A program made the position numbers and the translations under genes. The notes under the pieces were generated by a model. The model did not search any database. It saw only the letters and a list, made by a program, of their open reading frames with translations, and had not been told where the DNA came from. Source: Planctellipticum variicoloris (lineage in GTDB: Bacteria; Planctomycetota; Planctomycetia; Planctomycetales; Planctomycetaceae). Taken from it: DNA of 64,000 nt. The DNA lies in NCBI RefSeq assembly GCF_030622045.1, contig NZ_CP130886.1, positions 3,175,557-3,239,556 of the forward strand. Direction: 5' to 3'. Shown here one piece after another: positions 1 to 7,956 of the stretch (its first letter is position 1; each line of letters opens with the position of its first letter).

Positions 1-1
1 G

Positions 2-1078
2 ATGGTCCATCCGAACCGCGACGAGTTCTGGGAGACGCGGAACATCCTGCCGCACCTGAAGAACGTCGCCCCGAAGGTGATGGTCGTCACCGGCTGGTAC
101 GACGCGGAAGACCTCTACGGGTCCTTCAAAACGTATCAGTCCATCGAAAAGCTGAACCCGAACGTCAACAACGTGCTGGTGGTCGGGCCGTGGTCGCACG
201 GCGGCTGGTCGGGCGGCAACGGCGACCGGCTGGGAAATGTTTCCTTCGGCTCCAATACCGGGGCGTTCTACCGGGCGGAGATTGAGTTCCCGTTCTTCGA
301 GAAGTCTCTCAAGGACAAGGACGTGGAGGCCCTGGCAGAGGCGACAGTCTTCGAGACCGGCTCCAACACGTGGCGGACATTCGATGCGTGGCCGCCGAAG
401 AACGCCGAATCGAAAACGTTCTTCCTGAGGGCGGGGGGCGGACTTGAAGCGACGGCTCCCTCTGAACCGGACGCCGGCGGGTTTGACGAATACGTCAGCG
501 ACCCGGCGAAGCCGGTGCCGTCGACGGAAATCGTCGCCAATGGGATGACGATCGAGTACATGGTGGACGATCAGCGATTTGCGGCCCGTCGGCCAGACGT
601 GCTGGTCTACGAGACGCCGGTGCTGGAACAGGATCTGGCAGTCGCCGGACCGCTGCAGGTCGACCTGTGGGTTGCGACGACCGGGACTGATGCGGATTTC
701 GTCGTGAAGCTGGTCGATGTCTTCCCGGATTCCACAGACAAAGCGAAGCTGCCCAATTACCAGATGATGGTCCGTAGCGAGGTCTTCCGCGGCCGGTTCC
801 GGAACAGTTTTGCGAAGCCGGAGCCGTTCGTGCCCGGCGAGCCGGCGCGGATTCAGTTTGAGCTGCTGGACGTGCTGCACCGGTTCCAGAAGGGCCACAA
901 GCTGATGGTGCAGATCCAGAGCACGTGGTTTCCGCTGGTGGATCGCAACCCGCAGAAGTACGTGCCGAACATCTTTCTGGCGAAGCCAGAGGATTTTCAG
1001 AAAGCGACGCACCGCGTCTTTCGCTCGGCAGTGCACCCGACCAGCCTGCGATTCGGCACATTGCCGACGGCGAAGTGA
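2..1078 (+). CDS. CocE/NonD-family hydrolase, C-terminal part (5' end outside window)
   Basis: This is the 3' part of a larger gene that begins upstream of the window. The visible 358 residues hold the end of an alpha/beta-hydrolase fold and the C-terminal jelly-roll domain of the X-Pro dipeptidyl-peptidase S15/CocE family. GWYD (D34 of the fragment) and PWSHGG (H66) fit the catalytic Asp and His of this family; the serine nucleophile would lie upstream of the window. From about residue 190 the text (VLVYETP, LWVATTGTDADFVVKLVDVFPD) matches the galactose-binding-like domain. The family cleaves acyl or amide bonds, and the substrate cannot be told from sequence. The signal peptide, if any, is not visible. 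An inverted-repeat element begins about 10 bp after the stop. Confidence 0.85.
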   Translation: MVHPNRDEFWETRNILPHLKNVAPKVMVVTGWYDAEDLYGSFKTYQSIEKLNPNVNNVLVVGPWSHGGWSGGNGDRLGNVSFGSNTGAFYRAEIEFPFFEKSLKDKDVEALAEATVFETGSNTWRTFDAWPPKNAESKTFFLRAGGGLEATAPSEPDAGGFDEYVSDPAKPVPSTEIVANGMTIEYMVDDQRFAARRPDVLVYETPVLEQDLAVAGPLQVDLWVATTGTDADFVVKLVDVFPDSTDKAKLPNYQMMVRSEVFRGRFRNSFAKPEPFVPGEPARIQFELLDVLHRFQKGHKLMVQIQSTWFPLVDRNPQKYVPNIFLAKPEDFQKATHRVFRSAVHPTSLRFGTLPTAK

Positions 1079-1086
1079 AGAAGGCA

Positions 1087-1294
1087 GAAGAGGATTCACC
1101 GCGGAGACGCGGAGAAATGCGGGAGAAGAGCCCGGAAAGTGAAAAGTGAGTAGTGATGAGTGAGTAGTGCAGAATTGGATGAAACGCCGATGAATCGCGA
1201 ATCACTCTTTCCGTCACTTCGCACTCATCACTACTCACTACTCACTTTTCACTCTCCTGATGTCTTCTCCGCGTCTCCGCGGTGAATCCTCTTC
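1087..1294. repeat. Nested inverted-repeat element (CGCGGAGA / AGTGAGTAGTGA type)
   Basis: The outer arms are a perfect 29-bp inverted repeat (1087-1115 against 1266-1294) containing the core ACCGCGGAGACGCGGAG. The inner arms share a perfect 18-bp match (1138-1155 against 1236-1253) made of AGTGAGTAGTG-type phrases that are permuted further inward. The element sits between the hydrolase gene and the convergent 107-residue gene, and its right arm supplies that gene's last codons and stop. No ORF is credible inside it. It resembles the element at 6825-7047 in design but not in exact sequence. Confidence 0.85.
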
Positions 1295-1565
1295 CTTCTG
1301 TTGCGCGCGGGTTCCAGAAAACTGCGCCGGACGTGCGGTGGGCGCTGTCGATGCGCTCGATGACAAGCGACATGCAGGGAACTTCGCTGTAGAACTTCAC
1401 GCTTGGGTCGATGCCGGCCGCCTCGTTGCGGGCGATGTAGGCTTCCACCGCCGGGATGCGTCCCACCGCAGGCAGTACGACGAGCCAGACGACGGCGATG
1501 GCAGCGCCGGCCGCCAGCAGCCGCCAGGGGCCGTTCTGGTTACCTGCTGAGGGCGCTGGCGGCAT
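1242..1565 (-). CDS. Small membrane protein downstream of the YeiH-type transporter
   Basis: This 107-residue protein has one clear hydrophobic segment (about residues 15-35) and a short extracytoplasmic part. Its ATG overlaps the last 26 bp of the transporter gene, which suggests translational coupling and a shared transcript. I do not recognise the family. The last 15 or so residues ([15 protein letters not shown]) and the stop codon are encoded by the right arm of the inverted-repeat element, so the original C-terminus may have been replaced. It could be an accessory subunit of the transporter, but that is inferred from position alone. Confidence 0.6.
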   Translation of the reverse strand: MPPAPSAGNQNGPWRLLAAGAAIAVVWLVVLPAVGRIPAVEAYIARNEAAGIDPSVKFYSEVPCMSLVIERIDSAHRTSGAVFWNPRATEGRGFTAETRRRHQESEK

Positions 1566-3072
1566 TGGGGAACACCTTTTCGAACATCAGCCAGGCCATG
1601 AACAGCGTCAGGGCGAGATTCAGGGTTTGTCCGCAGACGTAGAGGATCAGCGGCTTGCCGCCGACGAGGTACTTGGCCAGTTCGCGAAAATTGGTTTCGA
1701 GCCCGATGCTGACGAACGCCAGGCAGAAGAACCAGCCGCGGAGGACTCCGCCGACGTCCGTTGTGACGGCCGCGGTGATCGCCTGGCTTTCGAGCCCCTG
1801 CGATTGCAGCCACGAGAAAGCAATCGAAGCGACGACGAAACCGATCACGAATTTTGGGAAACGCCGCCAGATCTCCATGACGCCGGGAGTTGGTGCGCCC
1901 GGAGTCTTTTCGACCCAGGTCACCCAGTAGATGGCGACGCAGAAGGCGACGACGCCGATCAAGATGTTCTGGATCATCTTCACGGTGGCGGCGACCGCCA
2001 GCCCGGTTTCGCCCAGCATGCCTCCCGCGGCGGCGACCGCGCCGGTCGAGTCGATCGTGCCGCCGATCCACGCGCCGCCCAGGACGGGACTCATGCCCAT
2101 CGCCTGAATGGCGGCCGGCATGACGATCATCATGATCACGGTGAAGGTCAGCGAGAGTCCAATGGCCAGGGAGAGTTCTTCTTTCTTCGCCTTGCAGGCG
2201 GCTCCGGTCGCGATCGCCGCGGACACCCCGCAGACCGACATGTCCGCACAGATCACCATGTTGAGCGAACGGGATTCGATCTTGAGGATCTTCTGGCCGA
2301 AGATATACGTCGAGATCAGCACGATCGGGGTGACGACCCAGGCGACGAACACGCCGGGCAGACCGAGTTCGAGCAGCCGGTTAAAGAGAACTTCCGCCCC
2401 AAGCAGAACGAGGCCGGTTTTGATGTAAAATTCCGTCTGGACCGCGGACTGCAGCCAGGCGGGAGTCCCGACGGTGTTGCTGATCAACAGCCCGACCACC
2501 AGCGCCCAGAGGGCGTACTCCAGGTTGTAATGCTTGACAACATTCTGACCGGCCAGCAGTTGAGCGGCGACCGCGAGCAGAAACACGACGGTGAATGCGA
2601 GGGGAAATGTCGCCACGGGCTTGCCCATGCAGGCTCGGCCGATCCCGAACAGCACCAGGCTGATCAGCCAGATCCCCGCCAGCCCCGGCAGAGCGCTCTG
2701 GCCGGACTTGTCAAGAAACGCCCTGGTCGGATCGTTGCTCCAGCCGCCGACTTTTCCCATCCACGACTTGAGAGGGTTGACCGCCAGCTTCTTCTTCGCG
2801 TCATCCAACTCTTTTCGAAAACTCTTCACATCCGCCGGATCGGAATCCGGCTTGATGGAAAGAGCGTCGGCTTCGGTACGCAGTTGGACGACCTTCTCCG
2901 TCCGCGCATCGAGATCGGCGGGGCGGGACGCCCAGACGATCGCCAGCGAACCGAGCAGGATCAGCGCTCCCAGCCAGATCGCCCACCAGTCCTCGGTGTT
3001 CAACGACGACTTGGGAGAACAGATGACGATTTCATCCGGGGACGTCTCAACGGCTGGATCGGCGTCCGACAT
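1540..3072 (-). CDS. YeiH/UPF0324 family putative sulfate exporter-type transporter
   Basis: This multi-pass inner-membrane protein belongs to the YeiH family (Cons_hypoth698), annotated as a putative sulfate exporter. At about 510 residues it is longer than the usual 330-350. The extra N-terminal part has a transmembrane segment near residues 30-50, a charged helical stretch and further hydrophobic helices. The conserved body carries glycine-rich helices such as [14 protein letters not shown] and the [20 protein letters not shown] region typical of the family. The ATG at 3072 (MSDADPAVE) is preferred over an in-frame extension to 3144 because the extension reads like non-coding DNA; no strong ribosome binding site decides it. 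The substrate is unproven for most members. A small membrane-protein gene overlaps its 3' end. Confidence 0.85.
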   Translation of the reverse strand: MSDADPAVETSPDEIVICSPKSSLNTEDWWAIWLGALILLGSLAIVWASRPADLDARTEKVVQLRTEADALSIKPDSDPADVKSFRKELDDAKKKLAVNPLKSWMGKVGGWSNDPTRAFLDKSGQSALPGLAGIWLISLVLFGIGRACMGKPVATFPLAFTVVFLLAVAAQLLAGQNVVKHYNLEYALWALVVGLLISNTVGTPAWLQSAVQTEFYIKTGLVLLGAEVLFNRLLELGLPGVFVAWVVTPIVLISTYIFGQKILKIESRSLNMVICADMSVCGVSAAIATGAACKAKKEELSLAIGLSLTFTVIMMIVMPAAIQAMGMSPVLGGAWIGGTIDSTGAVAAAGGMLGETGLAVAATVKMIQNILIGVVAFCVAIYWVTWVEKTPGAPTPGVMEIWRRFPKFVIGFVVASIAFSWLQSQGLESQAITAAVTTDVGGVLRGWFFCLAFVSIGLETNFRELAKYLVGGKPLILYVCGQTLNLALTLFMAWLMFEKVFPNAASALSR

Positions 3073-3332
3073 CGGTGGGGGAATCCTGAGGAGGGCGTAT
3101 CTGAAGGTAACGACCAAATTACCTTCCATCCGCGCCGATGCCAACCGATATCGACCACCTCCGATCCGTGGTCAAATCTGACAGAGATCTCAGTCGCAGG
3201 CTGTGCAACGACTTGACCTCACAGAATGGGCCGCGCTACGATGAATGCGGCGGACATCGCCGAGCGAGACCGAAACAAATCTCGCAAACGGCCTCGCCGG
3301 ACCACGATGTTCCGCCGTGCGGAGAGTCGACA

Positions 3333-4019
3333 ATGTTGCGCAGCCATCTGATCGCAGTGCTGGGCGTGGTCGCGGCAAGTCTGCCGGGACTCCTGGACGC
3401 GGGGGAGCCGCTGACCGTCGCGCCGGCAGTCTATCGGACGGACTCACAAGCAGCGAAAGCGTCCGTCGCGACCGTCAGCCAATACCGGTACGGCGGTTAT
3501 CGCCGGTTCGGACCGTACGGCTACGGGAGTTACTTCAACTACAGCTACAAGGGCTACGACGGACATTACCCGCTCGGGGCGCCTCGCTACAACGGCTATG
3601 CGTACTCGTATCGGCCGTACTACTACCGACCGGCCCGGTTCTACTATCAGCCGTCAAGCTACTACGGCCCGGGCTACAGCTACGCGGCGGCCTCGACGTA
3701 CTATCGCCCATACTATGGCAGCGGATATTACGGCTACGGCCTGGGAACCTCGGGATACCGAACCTACAACTACTCGAATTACGCAAATTACTACTCCCCG
3801 GCCTACGTCAGGTACGGCTACCAGTCGATCGTCACTCCGGCGCCGTATTACGTGGGACCCACGATGGCCTATGTGCAGCGGGCGCTGCCAGGAATTGCGC
3901 TGGGGGTCTCCATCGGCAGCCCGGGGTACTTCGGCTGGAGTTACCCCTCCTACCGATACTACAGCTACGGCACATTCGGGACTCCCTTCCCACTGGGATA
4001 CGGCTACTACGGCTGGTGA
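3333..4019 (+). CDS. Secreted Tyr/Gly-rich protein
   Basis: This 228-residue protein starts with a signal peptide (MLRSHLIAVLGVVAASLPG, cleavage probably after LLDAG). The mature part is dominated by Tyr, Gly, Ser and Arg in irregular repeats (GYGSYF, YYRPYYGSGYYGYG). It has no enzymatic motif and no cysteine in the mature part. The start at 3333 is supported by GGAGAG 7 bp upstream; an in-frame extension to 3138 lacks a signal sequence and looks non-coding. Such low-complexity secreted proteins are common in planctomycetes and probably belong to the cell surface or matrix. It may be functionally related to the Gly/Tyr-rich protein at 13889-14524, although the two cannot be aligned closely. 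Confidence 0.75.
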   Translation: MLRSHLIAVLGVVAASLPGLLDAGEPLTVAPAVYRTDSQAAKASVATVSQYRYGGYRRFGPYGYGSYFNYSYKGYDGHYPLGAPRYNGYAYSYRPYYYRPARFYYQPSSYYGPGYSYAAASTYYRPYYGSGYYGYGLGTSGYRTYNYSNYANYYSPAYVRYGYQSIVTPAPYYVGPTMAYVQRALPGIALGVSIGSPGYFGWSYPSYRYYSYGTFGTPFPLGYGYYGW

Positions 4020-4243
4020 CACGGTCGCGGAAGTTCGCGAAGGTCCGCCTGTAACGGCAGCCCATCGGAGTCCGTCTTCCGCAGTCGAGCGAAGTCACGG
4101 CGGAGTCTGATCGGACTCGATGGATTGGCTCACCCGGCGAGGTTTCTGGCGTCGGAGCCTCGATTTCCTGCGACCTCCTCACAGTCCGCGATCTCCATCG
4201 ACATAATGGACGGCCTCTCCCCTCAAAAAAAAGGCGTCCGATC

Positions 4244-4621
4244 ATGACTCGTCAGGCGAAGAACGTCCTCGGAAGTCCGCTGCAGACCTGCAGCCTGTCG
4301 CCGCTCACCGGCTTCTACCGGACCGGCTGTTGCGATACCGGCGCCGACGACCTCGGGCTGCACATCGTCTGCACCGAGGTGACGGCCGAGTTTCTCGAAT
4401 TCTCGCAGCAGCGCGGGAACGATCTGAGCACGCCGATGCCGGAGTTCGGATTCCCGGGACTGCAGCCGGGCGACCGCTGGTGCCTGTGCGTCACGCGCTG
4501 GAAGGAAGCCCTGGAAGCGGACATGGCGCCGCTGGTCCACCTGGAGGCGACGCATATGTCGGCGCTGGAGTTCGTTGACCTGGAAGATCTGCAGCGTCAC
4601 GCCGTCCCGACGGAAGACTGA
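4244..4621 (+). CDS. DUF2237 family protein
   Basis: The 125-residue sequence matches the DUF2237 family over its full length. The family landmarks are present: NVLGSPLQTCS, PLTGFYRTGCCDTG, GLHIVCTEVT, FLEFSQQRGNDLSTP, FGFPGLQPGDRWCLC and the C-terminal LEATHMSALEFV. The conserved cysteines suggest a metal- or cofactor-related small soluble protein, but the function of the family is unknown. The ATG at 4244 is used, with no convincing ribosome binding site (an A-rich run lies upstream). It converges on the ThuA gene with a small hairpin between them. Confidence 0.93.
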   Translation: MTRQAKNVLGSPLQTCSLSPLTGFYRTGCCDTGADDLGLHIVCTEVTAEFLEFSQQRGNDLSTPMPEFGFPGLQPGDRWCLCVTRWKEALEADMAPLVHLEATHMSALEFVDLEDLQRHAVPTED

Positions 4622-4648
4622 GCGTGGCGCGACACTTGCGAGCCACGC
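4622..4648. terminator. Hairpin between convergent DUF2237 and ThuA genes
   Basis: The arms GCGTGGC (4622-4628) and GCCACGC (4642-4648) can form a 7-bp stem in the 47-bp gap between two converging genes. There is no U-tract on either side, so it may be a factor-aided or bidirectional end point. Confidence 0.4.
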
Positions 4649-4668
4649 GCCAACTTGTCGATCTGCGA

Positions 4669-5523
4669 CTATTTCGAGAACTTCGGATCGGGCGTCGGCT
4701 GCGGCGGATCGATCGTGATCGGACCGATGCCCGTTCCCGCAAATCCCGCCGCCGGCCGGCCATCGTCGGTCAGCTTGTCGACAGCCCACAACGTGCCGCG
4801 GGAGACCAGGCCGAGCCATTCTTCGGAATTCATCGTCTCATTGTGGTGCCCCAGCGTGGTACCGAAGATGCGAGTCTTTCCGAAGGTGTTGACCCACGCC
4901 ACGGGATGCTGCTGCTTCGTATCCGGGCCGAAGGCCTGGGCGAGGGGGGTGCAGTTGGGCCAGACCTTTTCGATGACGTACAGTTCGCCGTTCGGCGTCT
5001 TCCACTCGGCGGGGAAGCCCCGCATCACCGGATGGTCGGCAACGACGACTTTGACATCTTCGGCTCGCTGCTTCTCGTGCCGCTGCGACGTCACGCCGAT
5101 CATTTCGCGCCACTGGTCGGCGGCGGGAGACTTCCGATAGCTGTGCATTGAGCAGTGAATGAAGACGGCGGGGACGCCGCTGGTATGGGCGGCGAGAATT
5201 CCTGCCAGGAATTTCTCGTCCTGCACGTCGCCGAAGCACTCGTTGTGCACGATGACGTCGTAGCCCTTCCACCAGTCAGGCTTTTCGTAAACGCTGACCC
5301 GATGATCCTTCGACGTTCCCCCTTCGTGGACGATGTCGAAGGCAATATTCATCCGCTGGGCCAGGCCTTTAGCGATAATCTGCTTCTGGGTCTGATAGTC
5401 GTGGCAGCAGCCGCCCGTGATGAGCAGTCCCTTCAGCTTTGCGGGTTCTGCCGCGCTCGCCGGAGCGCTCGCAAAGGTCAACACAACAGCCAGACACAGC
5501 CCCGACCAGAGACGACTTCGCAT
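4669..5523 (-). CDS. ThuA-domain secreted protein
   Basis: This 284-residue protein has a clear signal peptide (SGLCLAVVLTFASAPASAAEP) followed by a ThuA-like glutamine-amidotransferase-type fold. Motifs include LLITGGCCHDYQ near the start of the mature chain, FDIVHEGG, YDVIVHNECFGDV, AVFIHCSMHSYR, HPVMRGFP and FGTTLGHHNETM. The ThuA name comes from a trehalose-utilisation locus, and planctomycete members are usually secreted and of unknown substrate. The ATG at 5523 is supported by GGGAG about 8 bp upstream. It is divergent from bioF, with only about 106 bp between the start codons, so both promoters lie in that gap. Confidence 0.9.
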   Translation of the reverse strand: MRSRLWSGLCLAVVLTFASAPASAAEPAKLKGLLITGGCCHDYQTQKQIIAKGLAQRMNIAFDIVHEGGTSKDHRVSVYEKPDWWKGYDVIVHNECFGDVQDEKFLAGILAAHTSGVPAVFIHCSMHSYRKSPAADQWREMIGVTSQRHEKQRAEDVKVVVADHPVMRGFPAEWKTPNGELYVIEKVWPNCTPLAQAFGPDTKQQHPVAWVNTFGKTRIFGTTLGHHNETMNSEEWLGLVSRGTLWAVDKLTDDGRPAAGFAGTGIGPITIDPPQPTPDPKFSK

Positions 5524-5629
5524 CGGATTGCTCCCGGAGGATGTTCACAGACTCGATCAACAGACGGAGGACCATCATACTCGTCGAATTGTCACCGGGC
5601 ACTGCAGGACGAGAGGCCGCCGCACTTTC

Positions 5630-6811
5630 ATGAGAGAACTTCCGCCGCGACTGGCCTGGCTGAACGATGAACTGGCAGACTGGAACGCCGCCGGGCTGCG
5701 TCGTCCGCGACGCGTCTGCACGCCGCTGCCTGAGGGCCGCTGCCGGCTGGATGGAAAGAAATTGTGTAATTTCGCGGCGAATGACTATCTGGGACTGGCC
5801 CAGGACGAGCGTGTTCGCGAGGCGGCGATCGAGGCCCTGCGGGATGCGGGAGTCGGCAGCGGAGCGAGCGCCTTGGTCAGCGGGCGCACGCCGTTGCACG
5901 AGCGGCTGGAAGCGGCCTTGGCGGCCTTCGAGAACCAGGAAGCGGCGGTCCTCTTCCCGTCGGGCCTGGCGGCGAATATCGGCGTGATTGCCGCCCTCGC
6001 AGGTCCCGAGGATGTTGTTTTCTGCGACCGGTTCAACCACGCCAGCCTGGTTGACGGCGGCCGGCTGTCTGGAGCTCGATTGCGGATCTACCGACACAGC
6101 GATCTGACGGGATTAGCGCGGTCGCTGGGGAAGGCCTCAGACGCCCGACGGCGGTGGATCGTGACAGATTCCGTCTTCAGCATGGATGGCGATCTGGGGC
6201 CGCTGCCGGAACTGACCGATCTGGCTGACCAGTATTCGGCGGGACTGATCGTCGACGAAGCGCATGCCACGGGCGTCTTTGGCGAGCGCGGCCGAGGCGT
6301 CGCCGAACTGATGGGAGTCGAACACCAGATCGACGTGCGGATCGGTACGTTGAGCAAGGCGCTCGGGGGACTTGGCGGCTTTGTCGCCGGACCGGCGGAA
6401 CTGATTGAGTACTTGTGGAACCGGGCGCGGACACAGGTGTATTCGACGGCACTCCCCCCAGCCGTCTGCGCCGCGGCGATGGCGGCCCTCGAAATCCTGC
6501 AGAGCGAGCCGGAACGCCGGCAGCGACTATGGGCGTTGTCCGATCAACTTCGACAGGGGTTGATGGAACGGGGGATCGAGCCGTACCCCGGTTCGACGGG
6601 ACCGATCGTGCCCGTTGTGCTGGGATCCCCTGCAGCGGCAGTGGCAGCGGCCGCGCAGCTCAAGGATCGCGGCTATCTGGTCGGCGCAATCCGCCCGCCG
6701 ACAGTGCCGCAGGGAACTGCGCGACTGCGGATTTCGGTGTCCGCGGTCCACCGCGAAGAAGATGTGTCCGGACTCGTGACAGCAATCGCAGAGGTCGTTG
6801 GGCGACGCTGA
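5630..6811 (+). CDS. bioF: 8-amino-7-oxononanoate synthase (BioF)
   Basis: BioF condenses pimeloyl-thioester with L-alanine, using pyridoxal phosphate, in biotin synthesis. The 393-residue product has the normal length and all landmarks of the alpha-oxoamine synthase family: LVSGRTPLHERLE, FNHASL with the PLP-stacking H137, VDEAHATG with D209, and the PLP-binding lysine K243 in GTLSKALGG. The start MRELPPRLAWL at 5630 is preferred because it matches the usual BioF N-terminus; the open frame continues upstream to 5417 but overlaps the ThuA gene. A KBL-type enzyme is the main alternative. No other biotin gene is in the window. A nested inverted repeat follows the gene. Confidence 0.88.
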   Translation: MRELPPRLAWLNDELADWNAAGLRRPRRVCTPLPEGRCRLDGKKLCNFAANDYLGLAQDERVREAAIEALRDAGVGSGASALVSGRTPLHERLEAALAAFENQEAAVLFPSGLAANIGVIAALAGPEDVVFCDRFNHASLVDGGRLSGARLRIYRHSDLTGLARSLGKASDARRRWIVTDSVFSMDGDLGPLPELTDLADQYSAGLIVDEAHATGVFGERGRGVAELMGVEHQIDVRIGTLSKALGGLGGFVAGPAELIEYLWNRARTQVYSTALPPAVCAAAMAALEILQSEPERRQRLWALSDQLRQGLMERGIEPYPGSTGPIVPVVLGSPAAAVAAAAQLKDRGYLVGAIRPPTVPQGTARLRISVSAVHREEDVSGLVTAIAEVVGRR

Positions 6812-6824
6812 AGATCAGGAGCTT

Positions 6825-7047
6825 AACCACGAATGACACGAATCAGCACGAATTGGAGAAATGCAATCAAGGCGTTCCACCACGGAGGACACGGAGATCA
6901 CGGAGAATCTCGGGCAGAGAGAAACGCCAAGGCTTCGAGATACGGCGTCCAACGTTCGCAGTTCTCTTTCCTCGGTGATCTCCGTGTCCTTCGTGGTTCC
7001 CAATCGTTTTCTTCCGTCATTCGTGCGGATTCGTGTCATTCGTGGTT
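6825..7047. repeat. Nested inverted-repeat element (CACGAATGACACGAAT / CACGGAGGACACGGAG type)
   Basis: This element fills the 323-bp gap between bioF and the DUF3050 gene. The outer arms 6825-6852 and 7020-7047 are complementary at 27 of 28 positions and carry ACCACGAATGACACGAAT. The inner arms (about 6879-6905 and 6971-6997) carry CACGGAGGACACGGAGATCAC with a few mismatches. Each arm is built from near-repeats of CACGRA-type phrases spaced 8-9 bp apart. I see no gene in it. Confidence 0.85.
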
Positions 7048-7134
7048 GCCGCCTTGTCTTCTTCCGTTCCCCGAAAATCGCAATAATGCGAGGCGAACCG
7101 AGCTGACTGCGGAATCTGCGACAAGGTACCGTCC

Positions 7135-7893
7135 GTGACTTCTGAGCCGCTGCCTGAACTTGCCGACCTGCGCGATCGTCTGCTGAATCATCCGCTCTAT
7201 CCCGCCGTGAACGATCTGCCCCGGCTGCAGATCTTCATGCGGGAGCACGTCTTCGCCGTCTGGGATTTCATGACGCTGCTGAAGCGATTGCAGCAGGTCG
7301 TGACCTGTTGCAACGTCCCCTGGCTGCCGAAGAGCGATCCAACCTCGGCGCGGTTCATCCTCGAAATCGTGCTGGGCGAAGAATGCGACGAAGACGGGCA
7401 GGGGGGCTACGCCAGCCACTTCGATCTCTATCTGCAATCAATGCACGAAGTCGGAGCCGACGCCGGCCCCATAGAGAGCTTCGTGGAGGCATTGAGCGCA
7501 GGCGGGAGCGCTGATGCCGGGTTGAAGAGCGCCGCGGTGCTCGATTCGACGCAGGAGTTTGTACGGTTCACGCTCGACGTGGCGATCAATGGTCCGCCGC
7601 ACGCCGTGGCGGCGGCATTCTTCTACGGCCGCGAGGACGTAATTCCCGACATGTTTTCCCGTCTGATTCCTTCGCTGGAATCGCAAGGCCGGCAGGTGGA
7701 CCGGTTGCGGCACTACCTGAGGCGGCACATCGAGCTGGACGGAGATTCGCACGGTCCCCTGGCGCAACGGCTGCTAAACCGGCTCTGCGGCGACGACCCG
7801 GGACGACGGCGGGAGGCGCTGGAGGTCGCCCGGCTGGCGCTGGAGCACCGGATCCGGCTGTGGGATGGGATTCGGGCGGCGATCGCAGGCTGA
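7135..7893 (+). CDS. DUF3050 domain protein (heme-oxygenase-like fold)
   Basis: The 252-residue product matches the DUF3050 family, which is predicted to adopt a heme-oxygenase-like, all-helical fold. Recognisable stretches are RDRLLNHPLYPAV, LQIFMREHVFAVWDFMTLLK, PKSDPTSARFILEIVLGEE, HFDLYLQSMHEVGAD and HYLRRHIELDGDSHGPLA, with histidines and acidic residues placed as in di-metal or heme-oxygenase-like proteins. Function and substrate are unknown. The start is GTG at 7135 with AAGG about 8 bp upstream. It converges on the DEAD-box helicase gene, with a strong hairpin between them. Confidence 0.85.
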   Translation: MTSEPLPELADLRDRLLNHPLYPAVNDLPRLQIFMREHVFAVWDFMTLLKRLQQVVTCCNVPWLPKSDPTSARFILEIVLGEECDEDGQGGYASHFDLYLQSMHEVGADAGPIESFVEALSAGGSADAGLKSAAVLDSTQEFVRFTLDVAINGPPHAVAAAFFYGREDVIPDMFSRLIPSLESQGRQVDRLRHYLRRHIELDGDSHGPLAQRLLNRLCGDDPGRRREALEVARLALEHRIRLWDGIRAAIAG

Positions 7894-7900
7894 AATGCCG

Positions 7901-7928
7901 AGAGACCGGAGCGCGGGCTCCGGTCTCT
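7901..7928. terminator. Bidirectional hairpin terminator between DUF3050 and helicase genes
   Basis: AGAGACCGGAGC (7901-7912) and GCTCCGGTCTCT (7917-7928) form a perfect 12-bp stem with a 4-nt loop, 7 bp after the DUF3050 stop and 28 bp after the helicase stop. It lacks a long U-tract but is well placed to end both transcripts. Confidence 0.7.
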
Positions 7929-7956
7929 GAATGACTCTCGGGTTCTGCGACCTGGC

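Noticed and set aside
1456-3216. Long open frame on the plus strand opposite the YeiH-type transporter.
   Set aside because: It is Arg/Asp/Gln-rich shadow text antiparallel to a well-supported membrane protein; high GC content keeps opposite frames open.
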